A stretch of 64,000 nucleotides of DNA, from the NCBI GenBank assembly GCA_003971905.1, contig RSEE01000040.1:496001-560000 (forward strand). Direction: 5' to 3'. Position 1 is the first letter of the stretch. Each line of letters opens with the position of its first letter. Origin of the DNA: Moniliella sp. 'wahieum'. Lineage: Eukaryota > Basidiomycota > Moniliellomycetes > Moniliellales > Moniliellaceae. Made by a program: the position numbers and the translations under genes. The notes beneath the pieces are model-generated. The model had not been told where the DNA came from, ran no database searches, and was given only the letters and a program-made list of their open reading frames with translations. Shown here one piece after another: positions 49,087 through 60,879 of the stretch.

Positions 49087-50276
49087 ATGGCAACCACCGA
49101 TGAACCTGGCGACACGCCCGCCCCTCACGACGTGCAGGTCACCATCCCGGGCCCCTTCACCCCCGTCCAGAACCTCTTCACCATCGACCTGTTCAGGGCT
49201 TTGGTCCTTGATGAGGCGAACGCGCACCCCTTCCTTGAGAAGCCCGACCTCTGCTGACCAACCTCCACGCGCCGACCGCCGCAGCGCCCGCACCCGAACC
49301 CGCTCCTCCGGTCGCCCCACCCGGCGTTCCGGCTGTCTTTGCGCCATGGTTCCAGCTCCACAACAAGCCCATGATCCCCGATGGCAGCCACGCACACACG
49401 GACAACGTCATGATCAGCCGCGCCACGCATGTCCGCCTCCCCGAGTGGTCCCAAGAGGCGCTTGAGCTGCCCTACTGGGCAAACAACGTCGAGACGATCT
49501 TTGCGGCCTATGGCGTTAACCAGTTCTCCTTGCTCTCCGCCGCATTGGCCCAGGAAGCTATTGGGCGCATCGGCATCACCGTCTCCATGATCATCCAGCC
49601 CGGTGTCAACAAGCCGTGCTGGCACAACATCAAGATCGCCCTCGCGTCTGCCGTCGACCCCCTGGCAGCTCCCGAGAAACACCGGACCAAGGTCCTGAAC
49701 GGTAAGCACTACAGAACCCTCCCGCCTCGACTTGGCTTCCCAGGCTCGCAACGACTTTTACCTCCTGGGCGAGGCGATGGCCACGACCATCATGAGCCAT
49801 GTCAACCGCGAGCTCCCACAGTGGCTGGCACTGACTCTGGCCAGCAGTGACTATCGGTACAAGTTCTGGGACTGGCACGCGCAATTGACCAAGGACATCC
49901 AGAGTGCCCTCCGTCTGGAGCAGCCATGGGTCATGCGCAGCCCGCACGAGAGAGGCTCCTGATTCAGCGCACCCGGGTCCCTCTCTCCAACATGTGCGCC
50001 AAGTGCACTGGCCCTGCCAGGGTGGTTGGTCCCTCCGACAGCCTGACTTATGCCTCACTGACGTTCATGGGCTTGTCGTCGACGGGGCTGCACACGGTAA
50101 GTGGCTCCGTCCCCTCCCAGACGAACATCACTTCCCACCCCTGTCCGAAGGCCCACCACCACTACCCCCCCTCCTTCTCCCTCGATGTCTGTCTCCTACG
50201 GCAGCTTACGGGGAGGGAGATCTGTTGCACCGTGGCTGCTGGGAGTGGCACTGCCCGAGTTGGACATTTGGTCTAG
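49087..50276 (+). CDS. Protein of unknown function (about 330 residues)
   Basis: I do not recognise this family. ATG at 49087 (MATTDEPGDTPAPHD) leads to TIPGPFTPVQNLFTIDLFRA and an Ala/Pro-rich linker, then WFQLHNKPMIPDGSHAHTDN, ALELPYWANNVETIFAAYGV, IGITVSMIIQPGVNKPCWHN, FYLLGEAMATTIMSHVNREL and YRYKFWDWHAQLTKDIQSAL. A two-Cys segment (MCAKCTGPARVVG) lies near 50000. Introns are likely at about 49702-49743 and 50098-50198 (GTAAGT..GGCAG), with the end TVAAGSGTARVGHLV at 50276. Frame changes are needed near 49255, 49745 and 49955. Composition and the long open middle argue for a real gene. It is next to, and transcribed towards, DOM34. Confidence 0.55.
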
Positions 50277-50897
50277 ACTTGGTCTGCGCCGCGCTCCCAC
50301 ATGACGCCTCTCCACCTTGTTCTTGTTCCGGTTGAAAGTCGCACGTGTAGTACACACGATGGCGCATTCCTCTATTCTTCCTCACTAGCGCCACCTCTTC
50401 GCTCAACTCGATACCACCTTGCTCATCTACTGCCTGCCGTAGTACGTTGGTACAGCTACCCTTTTTGTCAGCATACAGTTTTTCGCCCTCACAGCCTCAC
50501 CGGTCACCATTGAAGTTGAATGCCATCGTCTTGCTCGTCTTGCTCCAAATTACACTGCTATGACTAGGGCAGGTTAGAATTGCGGTCCATCATGGCCGCT
50601 ATTCCTATTCGCTCGCAGACAGAGAACTGGGAGGGAAGGGAATGGGGGTGATCTAGGCCGGCGAATCGCGTCGAGTAACCACAAGACATCGCTCATTCCA
50701 ACAAGGAAAGCGTGAGACAAGAACTTGTCGATGCGAAGATGCCCAGCAGGTTGGCTGGCCAAGCCGCCACATCAATCCTTTGCGCATGTCCATGCATATT
50801 TTGCACATCAGAAGTACCTTGTCACAGTCATGATGCCGTCTCCAAAGCGTCCCGCCCCATTGGTCCGGATGGCGGGCCTAGGTATGCCGCACGAAAA
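50277..50897. other. Spacer between convergent unknown gene and DOM34
   Basis: About 620 bases containing both 3' ends. No repeat array or gene is seen. Confidence 0.5.
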
Positions 50898-52271
50898 TTA
50901 GGCCTCCGAAGGGGCGTTGGCCTCGCTGCGTGCTCGTGCCTCGGCTTCTTCTTGCTCCTCGCGCTCCACAACCTCAATGTCCAACGGGTAGGTGAGAATG
51001 GCAGCCATGCCCGTCAGGCCATTGAGTTGCCTCCCCGTCTCATGCATCGAAGAGAAATGGCCACCTCGCCTCCTTGGGCTTTGACCTGGTCGACCAAGTT
51101 GACAAACCGTTTTCGCTGCGCTGGGTCGGCGGAGCGGAAGAGCGCATCGCTAATGAGCAGTGCGCCCACCGCGCCGCGCTCCACAGCAAGAAAGACATGG
51201 TCCACGCCATACCACGCGCGCAGTTCATCGGCCGAGAGCATTTTGAGAAACTTGTCCAGCAACAGCGCTTCGCGGGCAAACTTGGTATCCTTCAGCTGCG
51301 CCATCACTTCCGGGCTGCGCAACACTTCCTGCAACGCATGAACATGCGGCGAGTTGACATGGATGCGGAGGAACTTGCGTTTGGTGTCGGAGCCGAGCAA
51401 GAGCTTGTCCCCGCGCCGGGTCGCCTCGGCAAACAGATAGTCGTACACGGCATCCTTGGTGAAGCCTGGGCTGGCCAGGATGATCAGCCGGATGGCCGGC
51501 AGCTGCAGCAGCTTGCCCACGGCCGTGTACACTTGATTGTAAAATCGCTGTGTCGCCTTGTCGGTCGCAGTGCTCGGCATGCCCTTGCGTTTCCTCGGTA
51601 CCGGCACCTCAATCCGCTGTCGCACCACCGTCATGCTCTCCGTCAACAAACATACCACCGCCGTCCCTTCGCCAGCACCACCGCGCCCACCTCAGCCCGG
51701 TGCCCGACATCCGCACTCTCTGACAGCGTTGCCAGATGCACCGCGTCCCACGTCTCCTTCCAAATTGTCACGGCGCGGTGGGCTTCAATGTCGAGGGTGT
51801 GGTACGCGCCGAGCTTGACATGCTTGTTCTCCTCTGCCACCTTGCCACTGATCGAAAGCGTTGCGCCATCTGCGCCCGATCCGCCGCCCAGGCCCCCGGC
51901 GGTCGTCGGCGTTGCGGCGCCCGACCCGGCCGCCTCGGCACCCAGGGCCGGCGTGCTGGAGGAAGAGGAACCGTTGGCATCAAACACCACCCCTCTCCAC
52001 TGCCAGCGTCAAGTCCAGGCGCACACGATGCGACTCGATCGAGCCCGTGGTCGACTCGGACTGCAACCGACGCACGGTAGATGCCTTGACACGGTCGCCT
52101 CGCTCAATCAGGTTGTAGAGCTGGTACATGTCTTCGCTAGCGTGGTAGCCCACCCAGGGTCAGCGCGGGCGCAAGCGCAAGCCGAATGCCAAGGCGCACG
52201 TACTCCTCTTCCGGGATAATCTTGATCGTGCCCGACCCATCCTTCTCCACATCTTTGCGCAGAATCTTCAT
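50898..52271 (-). CDS. DOM34: Ribosome rescue factor Dom34 (Pelota)
   Basis: eRF1-like protein that, with Hbs1, splits stalled ribosomes in no-go and non-stop decay. ATG at 52271 gives [20 protein letters not shown], the Pelota N-terminus, then an intron at 52137-52203 (GTACGT..GCTAG) before [20 protein letters not shown]. The N domain continues with [17 protein letters not shown] and [16 protein letters not shown], interrupted by a low-complexity Ser/Gly/Ala insert (about 51850-51985) not usual in the family. Central domain: [44 protein letters not shown] domain: [58 protein letters not shown], and [15 protein letters not shown] with an acidic tail ending at TAA 50898-50900. As expected for Pelota, the GGQ loop of eRF1 is absent. 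Frame changes are needed near 52000, 51650 and 51070. Confidence 0.93.
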
Positions 52272-53003
52272 GGCTGGCGGATGAGCAGGGCGGTGTGGTG
52301 GTGGTAGTAGTAGTGTAGGGGGTGGGGCATGACTGGCTGCGAGGCGAGGAGGCTGCCCCAGCTGCCCCAGCCTGGCCGGCGCGGTGATCGGAGGATCGAT
52401 GATCCCATCCTCAAATCATGACATGTGGCATGTGACATGTGACATGCGTGCCCTATGCGGTAAGCATTACATAAGCACGGCCAGACTGGCAAGCTTGCCG
52501 GTTGAAATTTGAAAGTCAAGGGTTGAATGTTGCACGTGCACGATTGACTACGCCGTCTGTGCTGCAATCGCTAGAGACAGTGTCGTCCCAAGGCCCCACC
52601 TAGTCCTGCTGCCTCGCCAACTGCCGACTGCCCTTCCTCACACACACACACACACACACACATGCAAATAAGCCATGAAGAAGGAAGGTATACATGCTCG
52701 CAGCCGGGAGAAGAAGCATGGGCTGGGCGGAGGACAGCGCCCACGCCAGCGCGGCGACCCCCGAGGGAGCACGGAGAACGGGGGGCAAACGCAGAGGGGG
52801 CGCAGGGAAAGAGCAAAGCAGACGCACAGAGGACAGGCAGCCCTCGCAGGAACCACGCAGACAGATGATGCAAATGACGCAAACGAGGCGCGCGGGGCAA
52901 GGCAGAGGCACAGGCACAGGACCACGCCCAGCAGAGGGGGGGGCACTCGTGCCCACTCACGCCTACGCCGTCACCAAGGCTATGCGGCCTCGGCATGGGG
53001 TTG
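52272..53003. other. Upstream region of DOM34 and downstream region of the PHD gene
   Basis: About 730 bases with ACATGTG heptamers (52418-52447) and a (CA)n dinucleotide run at about 52640-52662. Some of 52.7-53.0 kb could belong to the end of the PHD gene. Confidence 0.45.
52418..52447. repeat. ACATGTG heptamer array
   Basis: Three to four copies of ACATGTG, one degenerate, about 150 bp upstream of the DOM34 start codon. Confidence 0.8.
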
Positions 53004-56000
53004 TCAGTTCCCGTTCCCGTCGGACAGCAGCGCGGCGGGCGGGCGGGGAGAGGCCCTGCGGGGGGAGGAGTAGGGCACCAGGCGCTGCGACTTGCGCGTG
53101 GACGAAGGTGGGTGAGCGGGCGTACCATGGCGTGGGTTGGGTCCTGGGGCGCCAGGCGCCGCGCTGCCGGCGCCATCGTCGGTCTCCATCCAGCCGGTTG
53201 GCCTGCGGCCAAACGAGCGGCGTGGCGACCTCATGCGGCGTGGGATTACCCGTCCCTCCCGAGAAGGCCTGCCCACCAGTCGACACGAGGGAGGGCATGG
53301 ACCAGCCCGCATTCGCTTCGCGCGGCCAGTCCTGCAACAGGGCCGGCGTCACGTTGGTTCGCCCGCACCCATGCCCATCGACATACCACCCAGGCCCAGC
53401 GGTGGTAAGCTGATGCCCATGCCATGCCCATGCCCATGCCATGCCCAGACCAAACGCACGCGGGTGTGGCCACCAAACGTCCTCCGGGCGTGGTGCCCAC
53501 GCCAGGCGTACGCCCAGTCCGGTGGGCGTGGCGCCAAACGAAGGGAATCCGCGAGGGGTGGCAAACGCGCCGCCGGGCGTGCCCATATCCAGCCCAAACT
53601 CGCGCCGGCCACAGCCATGGGCGTGTCGAGGCGGGAAGGCGTGAGAGCAGCTCGGGCGGACGAGGCGGAGGCGAAACGGAAGCAGGGCCAGCGCGCCCCT
53701 CGCGTCGGGGAGGAGGTGGGTGCTGGGGATCCCCCTTGATCCCAAACCAACGGGGGGGACCGACCACCCAGTCGAGGTGTGCCTAGTCCTGCTGCCTGCC
53801 GCGCCTGGCCCGACCACGTAAACAGCCGCCGCTGCTTTTCGCCAGCACCTTGGGTCGTCAGGCGTCCAGTTACTGGCCCGGCTCGGAGATTCGGCCAAGC
53901 ACCGGCCCATCCGAGGCCCCGCCGCGCTCGGCGAGGCCACGCTCGCATCCGACAATTTCTGCGCATCACCGACAAGGGCAACTCGAGCGAAAACCCAGAT
54001 CCACGGCGTGGCGAAAGGCCGTCGCCCTTGGACCAGACGTCCACCTCGTCCCTATCGCCCTGTTGCTTGTCATGCGAGCCTTCCTCCCCTCCAAGCGACC
54101 TCTTGCTTGGGCGAGGCGTAATCATCGCCGGTCCCGATAGGTAGGAGAGGTGGCTTTCGGCCCGAAGTCAGCACCCCCGTGGGCGAAGACAGCATGGTCC
54201 CCGGGCCCGACTTGCGTGCCAGCGGCGAGCCTGGATCGAGAGCACGCATCCCGTACCGATGGGCGCGAGCACGCGACGGTGCTTTTTGGGCAGGCGGCGT
54301 ACGCAAGCCTGCCCGCCCTCTTGGCTGGTCGGGGGAGTGGGATCGGTACTGGTGCGGGCGCTCATCCCGCCCACGAAGAGCCAGAGGCGGCCGCACCCGA
54401 TCGGGCAGGCAACGCCAACGCGCGTGGATCGCCCGAAAACTCAGCGACAACCTCCACGTCCCCCAACGGTTTGTCCAAGCTCATTGGTTCGTCCAGAACC
54501 GTGCCGGGCTCGGGCTCAGGCTCGGCACGGACCTGTACCGCCGCCGTCGCCGGGGTCTTGCTTCGACTTGACACGCGTGTCGAGCGGCGCAGACCTGTTG
54601 CTCGAGTCGCCTCTCGGCCCCGCGAGCGGCGAGGGGCAGTGGGACCAGGCACCGCAGACGCATCTGTTTCTGCCTCGGTCACTTCGGCTTGACTCGACGT
54701 CGGTGTGCCCGCAGCCAAGCGAACGGTGCAGGCATGACAGACCCACTCCTTCTTGCTTCGCACGGCACGGTACCCCACACACGGCTGATGGTACACCCGC
54801 TTGCACGATCCGCACTGTACCTCCGGCCCGCCATCGGCGCCCAAACCACAGAAGCACGATGCGAGCGCAGGCGAGTCGCGCTTGCCCGTGCTGGAGTGGG
54901 AAGCTGGGCCGGGCAAAGTGGGAGCAGGTGCGGGAACCGCGCACGGGGTCCTTTGACTTGCGTGGCAGGCTGCGCCGCGGTGGAGCGGGAAGCTGAAGCT
55001 CTTCGGGCCCGACGGACAAGCGCATTGGCACCTCCGCCACCAACTCACTGGGGGTAGTCGTCCGGCGTCGTTTGGCCGCGGAGGAGGACAAGAGAAGCTG
55101 CAGGAGCAGCGGATAGGATCGGAGTCGACTGGCGTTTATGCTTGGCCTTGCTTTTGTCCTTGTCTTGGTCCTGGTCCTGGTCGGTGGTCCGGCTAGGACC
55201 TTGCCTTTGTCCTTGTCCTTGCCCTTATCCTTGTCCTTGTCCTTGTCCATGTCGGTGTCAGTGTCCGTACTCCTCCTCATGCCCGTGTCCTTGTCCTTGC
55301 TCTTTCTTGAGAGTCCGGCTTGTCCTGGCTGGCGGTAACGGGCACAACGGGCATTCTGGCGCTCAGCTCCGAGGCGAGCGGAGGGGCGCTTTCAGAACCG
55401 GCAGCATTCAAGCCTCTTGCATTCTGGAGCAAGGTCATTGCATCTGGCGGGAGATGCATGCCTGGCATTTCAGCGAGTTGAAGCACAGACATGGGGGGCA
55501 CCAGCGGCAGACCACAGCCGATGGGGAGGGGGCAGCATCGTTGCGCCCTCCGCCAGCTGCTCGGACGTCCAGGCAGGCTGCGCCGATCCGGGGAGAGGAG
55601 GGAATGCACGCGGGTGGTCGGGATACGTCGTGGCTGCCGCTAAGGCAGCCGCTGCATTCGACTGGGACCATGCGTTCCAAATGGTGAACCAAGAGGAGAG
55701 GGAGTGGCACGCCAGCGCGCGCTGGCGCCCCTTCCAAGCGCGCTGGGACAAGGCACAGCGGACCATCGGGTGGGTACGAACGGCCGGGTCGAGTGAGGAA
55801 CGAGATGGGTAGCGGCGCGACTCAGATCGGGGCCAGCGGGAGTCGATCCGGCGTCCCTGCCGCCGCCGCTTCCTTCTCCTCCAACGCCGGCGACAAGTGC
55901 AGCCACTGATCTTCCTCCTTGAATGTGCGCGTCAAGCCTTGGGATGGCCCCCCGGCGGCTCCCCCTCGTCCTCTTCGTCGCTCTCCGAGGGCTCGTCCAG

Positions 56001-56969
56001 CCACCGCAGAAGAATTCTCGTTTTCGCTTCATCTTCCGCCTCTGAAAGTGGAGTGGTGGACGAAGTGGGGGCGGATGCGAGGGGGCAGCAGCGGGCGCGG
56101 GCGGCAAAGGTGCGCGGCGGGCGGCGGGCTTGCCAAGGGCCATCGGCAAGGTCTGGCCAGTTCAACAAGGCAGCACCAGGCTCGGTGGTGGGTGCACGAG
56201 CCGCTTGTGCTCCTGCGCGCGCGCGGGGACCAATGCCTTTAGCGCCGCAGCATGGTGGGCTAGGTGGGCCGGAATCTCGGGATCCAGCGTGGTGGGGCCA
56301 GAGGTGGGCTGGCTGGAAGAGGACGAAGCGGCATCGGACGTGGAGGCGCGCGAGTCGCCATTGGACGAAGAAGAAGAGGCAAACGGGAGCAGCGGGGCCC
56401 TGGCACTGGGGCGGGCAAGAAGGCCCGAAAAGGATCGACGGGGCGGACAGAAAAGGAGCAAGGCTGCGGGGGGAGCATGCTCGGAGGGGGCGGTGCGTGC
56501 GGCTGCGGATGGGTTTTGGGGGGGCAGAGGTTTTCTTGGGGTGGGCGCTGGCATAGAGGGCAACGAAGGCAACGAGGGAGAGCGCGCAGGCGGGGCTGTG
56601 GGGGGCGCGAGAAAGAAGGGAAGATTCGGGGGTTGGAAGGAGGCGGCGGGCGGGAGCTGCGGCTGCGGACGAGGAGCAGGAGGACGCCGGCGGTGCTACG
56701 GCGGGGCAAAGAGGGCGGGCGCAAGGGCGCGGACGGGAGGACGGTGGTGGGGGGGAGTGGAGGGAGAGGAGGCAGAGGCAGAGGCGAGGCGGGCGGAGAC
56801 GGCGACGGCGAGCTCGGGAGCGACGGCAACACGGCCCATGCCAGCAACGGTAACGCCGACCAGGCGGCGGCACGGAGACGAGTCGGGCACGACAAACTCA
56901 TCGAGCAGGCGGTGGAAGGTGCGGTCGGCGCTCGAGGGTGGGGGGGGGTGGGGGGGGGGGCGGGGACAT
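53004..56969 (-). CDS. PHD-finger protein, likely chromatin-associated
   Basis: A long, low-complexity protein with one clear PHD zinc finger at about 54724-54860: CFCGLGADGGPEVQCGSCKR, VYHQPCVGY and KEWVCHACTVR give the C4-H-C3 ligand pattern. PHD fingers usually read histone H3 tails. The likely start is ATG at 56969 (MSPPPPP..), leading to RTFHRLLDEFVVPDSSP and VGVTVAGMGRVAVAPELA. Further on are RILLRWLDEPSESDEEDEGE, FKEEDQWLHLSPALEEKEAA, MPGMHLPPDAMTLLQNARG and a Lys/Asp hexamer repeat (DMDKDKDKDKGKDKDK, about 55190-55270) before the finger. Past it are Ser/Pro-rich stretches and a Gly-Met repeat near 53400-53450. The end at 53004 (..LLSDGNGN) is my best guess. Many frame changes are needed, and it could be two genes split near 55.3 kb. 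I do not know the family beyond the PHD finger. Confidence 0.55.
55146..55300 (-). repeat. Lys/Asp-coding hexamer repeat in the PHD gene
   Basis: Imperfect GTCCTT/GTCCTG hexamers on the plus strand, reading as alternating Lys and Asp (or Thr-Arg one base over) on the coding strand. Slippage here may account for frame changes. Confidence 0.75.
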
Positions 56970-58472
56970 GGCGGGCAGGGCCGCGGGGGGAGGGGGAGGG
57001 GGCAGGCGGGAGAGCGGCAGGCCGACTGGGCTCCGTCGGCGTGCTGGGCAAGGCGGGCGGGAGAAAGGCGGCTGGCGGGTGAGGCTGGCCACCGCCTGGC
57101 CAGGCGGTGATCACTGGCCACGCTTCCGCACTTGTGCGTTCCCGGTTCTACGCCCAGCGCCCCGCCGGCGCCCATACATCACATCACGTGGCCGCTGGCC
57201 TGCGCTCGCCTGCCCGGCTGGTTGCACATTGGATGTTGCAGCGGGCAGCCCCACCGCCATTCCAGCCGGGCACGGCGCGGCTGCTTGCCGCCTGCTGCCG
57301 ACGCACAATCCGCTCAGGTCTCAGCGCCAATAGAACCCCCGCCAACCCCCCAACCCTCCACAGCCATCCACACGGGCACTCTCTTCTTCTAGGCTTTGTC
57401 TATCGAGATGGACGCGCCTGGGCCAGTGTGGACGCCTCGTCGGCTTCTCTCTCCTGTCAAACAACACCCGACCGACTCTGGCCACATGAAGGTCGAGCAC
57501 CCAATTGTACAATCGACGTATTGTCGCCTCCTTTTTTGCCCCACACACCCAAAGGGTGTGCCAGGCAGCAACATCGAGAGGGAATTGGCAGCCCATGGGA
57601 ATTAGATTGGGTCAACGCAGGCCCACGACTTGATTGGCTGTAGGCCGGGAGGAAGCGCCCCAGTCACAAGCGCATATCCCGCGTACACCAACCACATAAC
57701 AAAGGGCAGTCACGCGTCATGGCTGGTCACGCTGTCACGGGGGTTAGCCGGTTAGGCCTTACGCCCGCCGCACGTCAGCGCCCATTTCCAGCCACAGCCT
57801 CGCGGCCATGGAAAGGGTCTTGGCCAGATGGGAGATCCGAGGGGGCCACCAATCTATAACTCAAAAGACGCTGTGCTGGCAATTGCGACTCCAAACACCA
57901 GAGACCTATAGAGGAAAGCTGCCGCACAGAGTTTAGCCTTCCAAGCCCCGTGCCGCCAAGCTCGGGATCCAGCGCGTTGTGAGCGCTGAGCGCCCTGTGG
58001 GATGTGGGCCTTGCCCAATGAACGTGAACGATGAACCAGAGCTGTCGCGAACGGGCTTGCTTACCAGAACTGTCGATGTGCCCGATCTGCTCGATCTGCT
58101 GGGTGGTTGGCTGGGAGGCCTCCACCGCACGCGCACAAAAATTGGTTTCACAGTCGCAGTGGTGCACATGCCGCGCTCGCATTCCGCCCGAACCCAGCTC
58201 GTTCCGCCCATGGAGGCGCACAGTGTCACGTGGCTCCAGCAGGCAGCCTTGGCCGGGGCAGCTCGCGTCGGGGAAGGCCGGGGGGCGTCAGCGCGCGTCA
58301 GCGCCCAGCTGCGGTAGCTGCGGTGCGGCGGCGAAACGGCCGCCACGTGTCACTTGGCTCTCGTCACTTGGTCCCGCGCCGCCAGCCAGCGTCCAGCGCC
58401 AACGCCAGCGCCAGCGCCACCACCACCACCACCACCACCACCACCTCCTCCTCCCTTCCTCCCATCCCCACC
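56970..58472. other. Spacer between divergent PHD gene and PRA1
   Basis: About 1.5 kb between two start codons. It holds a GGTTAGCCGGTTAGGCCTTA word near 57737 and a CCAGCG/CAC trinucleotide tract at 58400-58446 just upstream of PRA1. Open frames on both strands in 57.1-57.65 kb are not supported by any recognisable domain. Confidence 0.5.
58401..58446 (+). repeat. (CAC)n tract upstream of PRA1
   Basis: GCCAGCGCCAGC followed by about ten CAC triplets, ending about 27 bases before the PRA1 ATG, so probably in the 5' UTR. Confidence 0.85.
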
Positions 58473-59113
58473 ATGGCGCAGCTGCTGGATGCTGCACGCA
58501 CGTACGTTCCTCTCCTCCCCCCGCCTGCTGCGTTGCTCCATGCGGACCACTCACCCCCCCTGTCCGCGCCTTGCCCTCGCTCCTGCGCCTCCTCCAGTCC
58601 CAGACTTGCTTCGTTCGGCGGGGGCGAATCACCTTCGGATATCGTCCGGCACGGGATGGTCATGCGCGCCAAGTCCATCCTGATGGGATTCCGCAGTCCG
58701 CGCGAGTTCCTCGATCCCAACCGCATCAGCCGTCCCAGCGGCGCTACCGAGGCCGCCCAGCGCATCACCTACAACACACGCTACTTTGCTGGCAACTACT
58801 TGGCCATCGTGCTGGTGCTGGGGGTGTACGGATGCTGACGAGCGAATTGCTGCTGTTTGCCATGCGTTCCTCGTCGCTGGCTTTTGGGCGATCAACAAAT
58901 TCGCCCCAGAACCCTTGCAAGTAGGCAGCCATGTCGTGACCCAGCGCTCGCTCTACACGGCCTTGCTCGTGATTGGCATCCCACTGCTCTGGTGGGCCAG
59001 TCCGTTTGCTGGTGTTTTGGTTCATCGGATCCTCCGCCTTGCTCGTGCTCGGCCACGCGATCTTTGTCGAGCCCCCGGTCAGCTCCGAGTATGCGGCGGT
59101 CGAAACGGTCTAA
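58473..59113 (+). CDS. YIP3: PRA1-family prenylated Rab acceptor (Yip3-like)
   Basis: Small ER/Golgi membrane protein of the PRA1 family that binds prenylated Rab GTPases and assists their membrane delivery. ATG at 58473 (MAQLLDAAR) is followed by a possible intron starting GTACGT at about 58501. The family core is clear: SPREFLDPNRISRPSGATEA, QRITYNTRYFAGNYLAIVL, VLGVY, SELLLFA, AFLVAGFWAINKFAPEPLQV, YTALLVIGIPLLWWASPFAG, then FWFIGSSALLVLGHAIFVEP and EYAAVETV with TAA at 59111-59113. Frame changes are needed near 58840-58860 and 59015. Four hydrophobic segments in two pairs fit the family. Confidence 0.88.
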
Positions 59114-59442
59114 GACGGCAAGCGTCGGCTGGGCTTACCTGTTCGTGTCCCTGTTTTTGTCGTTGGTGCAGAATAGGAGCCCAGAAGGGCCACCGCTCCT
59201 TCCGCACCCAAAGAAGACACGCATCACGTAGTTTTCAGTCCACCCTTCCCCCCACATATGAAAGTGGCTGCGCCAACCGCGTCTCGGATTCCCACCGGAA
59301 CGCTGCTACTCGGGCGGGAAGACGCGCACCAGTGCGCCGGCTAGCGGAGCACTTGACATTTTGGCAGGGACAGCCGAGAAGATAACATGCATGATGGGCA
59401 TGCAAAATGGCAAAGGAAATTGGTAAACCAAAAAACAAAAAA
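59114..59442. other. Spacer between PRA1 and tRNA-Ala(CGC)
   Basis: About 330 bases. An A-rich stretch at 59405-59442 is the T-rich Pol III terminator region of the minus-strand tRNA. Nothing else is seen. Confidence 0.5.
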
Positions 59443-59535
59443 TGGACGAATAGGGAATCGAACCCCAGACCCCAGACCTCACACAAGCACAAGGAAGATG
59501 CGAAGCGTGCGCTCTACCAACTGAGCTATCCGCCC
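59443..59535 (-). tRNA. tRNA-Ala (CGC), 13-nt intron and duplicated T-arm segment
   Basis: Acceptor arm GGGCGGA pairs with TTCGTCC, as in tRNA-Ala(AGC) at 36825. The D arm is GCTC-AGTTGGTA-GAGC. The anticodon stem CACGC/GTGTG (one G-U) encloses loop TTCGCAT, anticodon CGC, with a 13-nt intron one base 3' of the anticodon. The region before the T loop reads AGGTC, then TGGGGTC, then TGGGGTTCGATT, so a 7-nt segment is duplicated and the variable loop would be 12 nt. It may be functional, a pseudogene, or an assembly error. Confidence 0.82.
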
Positions 59536-60879
59536 ACCTGCAGTGTATGTAGACACATCCAACATGGTCGTCTCCATCATGTGCATCATGTGGGCTGGCA
59601 ATGCACCAGGTATAGGCAAGGTGATCTTCGTATAGCCGTGGTTTCGCAACACGCATCGAACTTGCACGTACGCACCCACCATTCACATCTGGCGACACAC
59701 ATGCTCGCCAGGTGGATTCTCGGCCCTTGGTCTGTTCTCGGTTCGGATTTCCCTTTGTGTCGGTACGCTCCCAGCACTTGAAGTTCATTCACCGGACGGT
59801 GAATTCGCCGCTTATTATGCATGGCCGTCTTCTTCCAGATAATCCGCCGCATCTCCTCTCCTGCGATTCCGCACAGGTATATATGGCAAGTTTACAATCG
59901 AGCGAGACAGCAACTGTTAGAATGACGGCAACGTACGAACGGAAATGATATACCGCAAGACGTGGGGAAGAGGCAGAATAACATATGCATGCGAGTGGAG
60001 ATGGCAGAGACAAATGACAGGTGACAATGGTTACCGACCGGAGAAGACCGAGGACTTGCAAGGGAAAAAAGGTAAGGCAGAGAGAGGGATGAGCGCAATG
60101 ATCGATGCGAGAGCGAGGGAGAGGAGACGGAAAGAACATAAAAAAGATAAACACCATGACAGATATCAACCGGGGACGTGCGAGGGGGGAAGAGAGACTG
60201 GCCCCAGCCTGCGTCCCTCGAAACGGTGAACGTGAGACGGATCCATGAACGAAGAAAAGGGCATTTCTGCCCGAACCAAAACCCGTGACGAAAAACCATT
60301 GCAAAATCCAGTTCGCCTTGCCAAGGGGAAAAGGATTGCAATGCAAGATCAGACCCGCCTTGAACCCAAAGTAAACAGAGAACGTACAACCCTATACGGC
60401 AAAGAAAGGGAACGACAGGAGAAACGATAGATACCAAAAAAACGAATTGACTGTGGATGAGACCGAGCTCCCCTGCCTCTGTGCTAACCACGCATGGCGC
60501 CAGGGGGGGAAACCGGGAGAGCAAGGAGGGAATATCAAGCGACCGAACCCGTTTGTGGAGGGGAGCCAAACTCGGGCAGCGGACACGCTACTGCAAGGGC
60601 GCTGAGTGGGCTGAATGGTGCTGGAGTGCACACAGGAAGGAGCCGAACCAATGCAAGTAGATCGTACGCAACTCCCTCCGACCGAACCAGGCGAGGTGAG
60701 CTCATTCTGCTGAGCCTGTTGCCAACCCACCACACCATTTGAGGGGACTCTCCTTGCTGTGCCGCATAGGGAGGGAGCAAGCTAGGCTCCTCTTGCTTCA
60801 GCGCACCACTCCCAATGCCCGAGTCCGAGGCGCAGAGCAAATGTGCGGGTGCGAAACAAAGGAGAGCGCCAAGGAAGAG
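59536..60879. other. Spacer between tRNA-Ala and the HSF-type gene
   Basis: About 1.3 kb without a recognised gene. It includes the HSF gene 3' end and A-rich stretches at 60120-60150 and 60420-60445. No receiver domain is coded here in any frame that I can see. Confidence 0.5.

Noticed and set aside
49125-49751. A 208-residue minus-strand frame opposite the unknown gene
   Set aside because: It is Gly/Arg/Asp-rich antisense of the plus-strand gene, whose segments look far more protein-like.
57107-57643. A plus-strand frame of 178 residues upstream of PRA1
   Set aside because: Composition is Arg/Pro/Ser-rich with no recognisable segment, and it overlaps the promoter side of two divergent genes.
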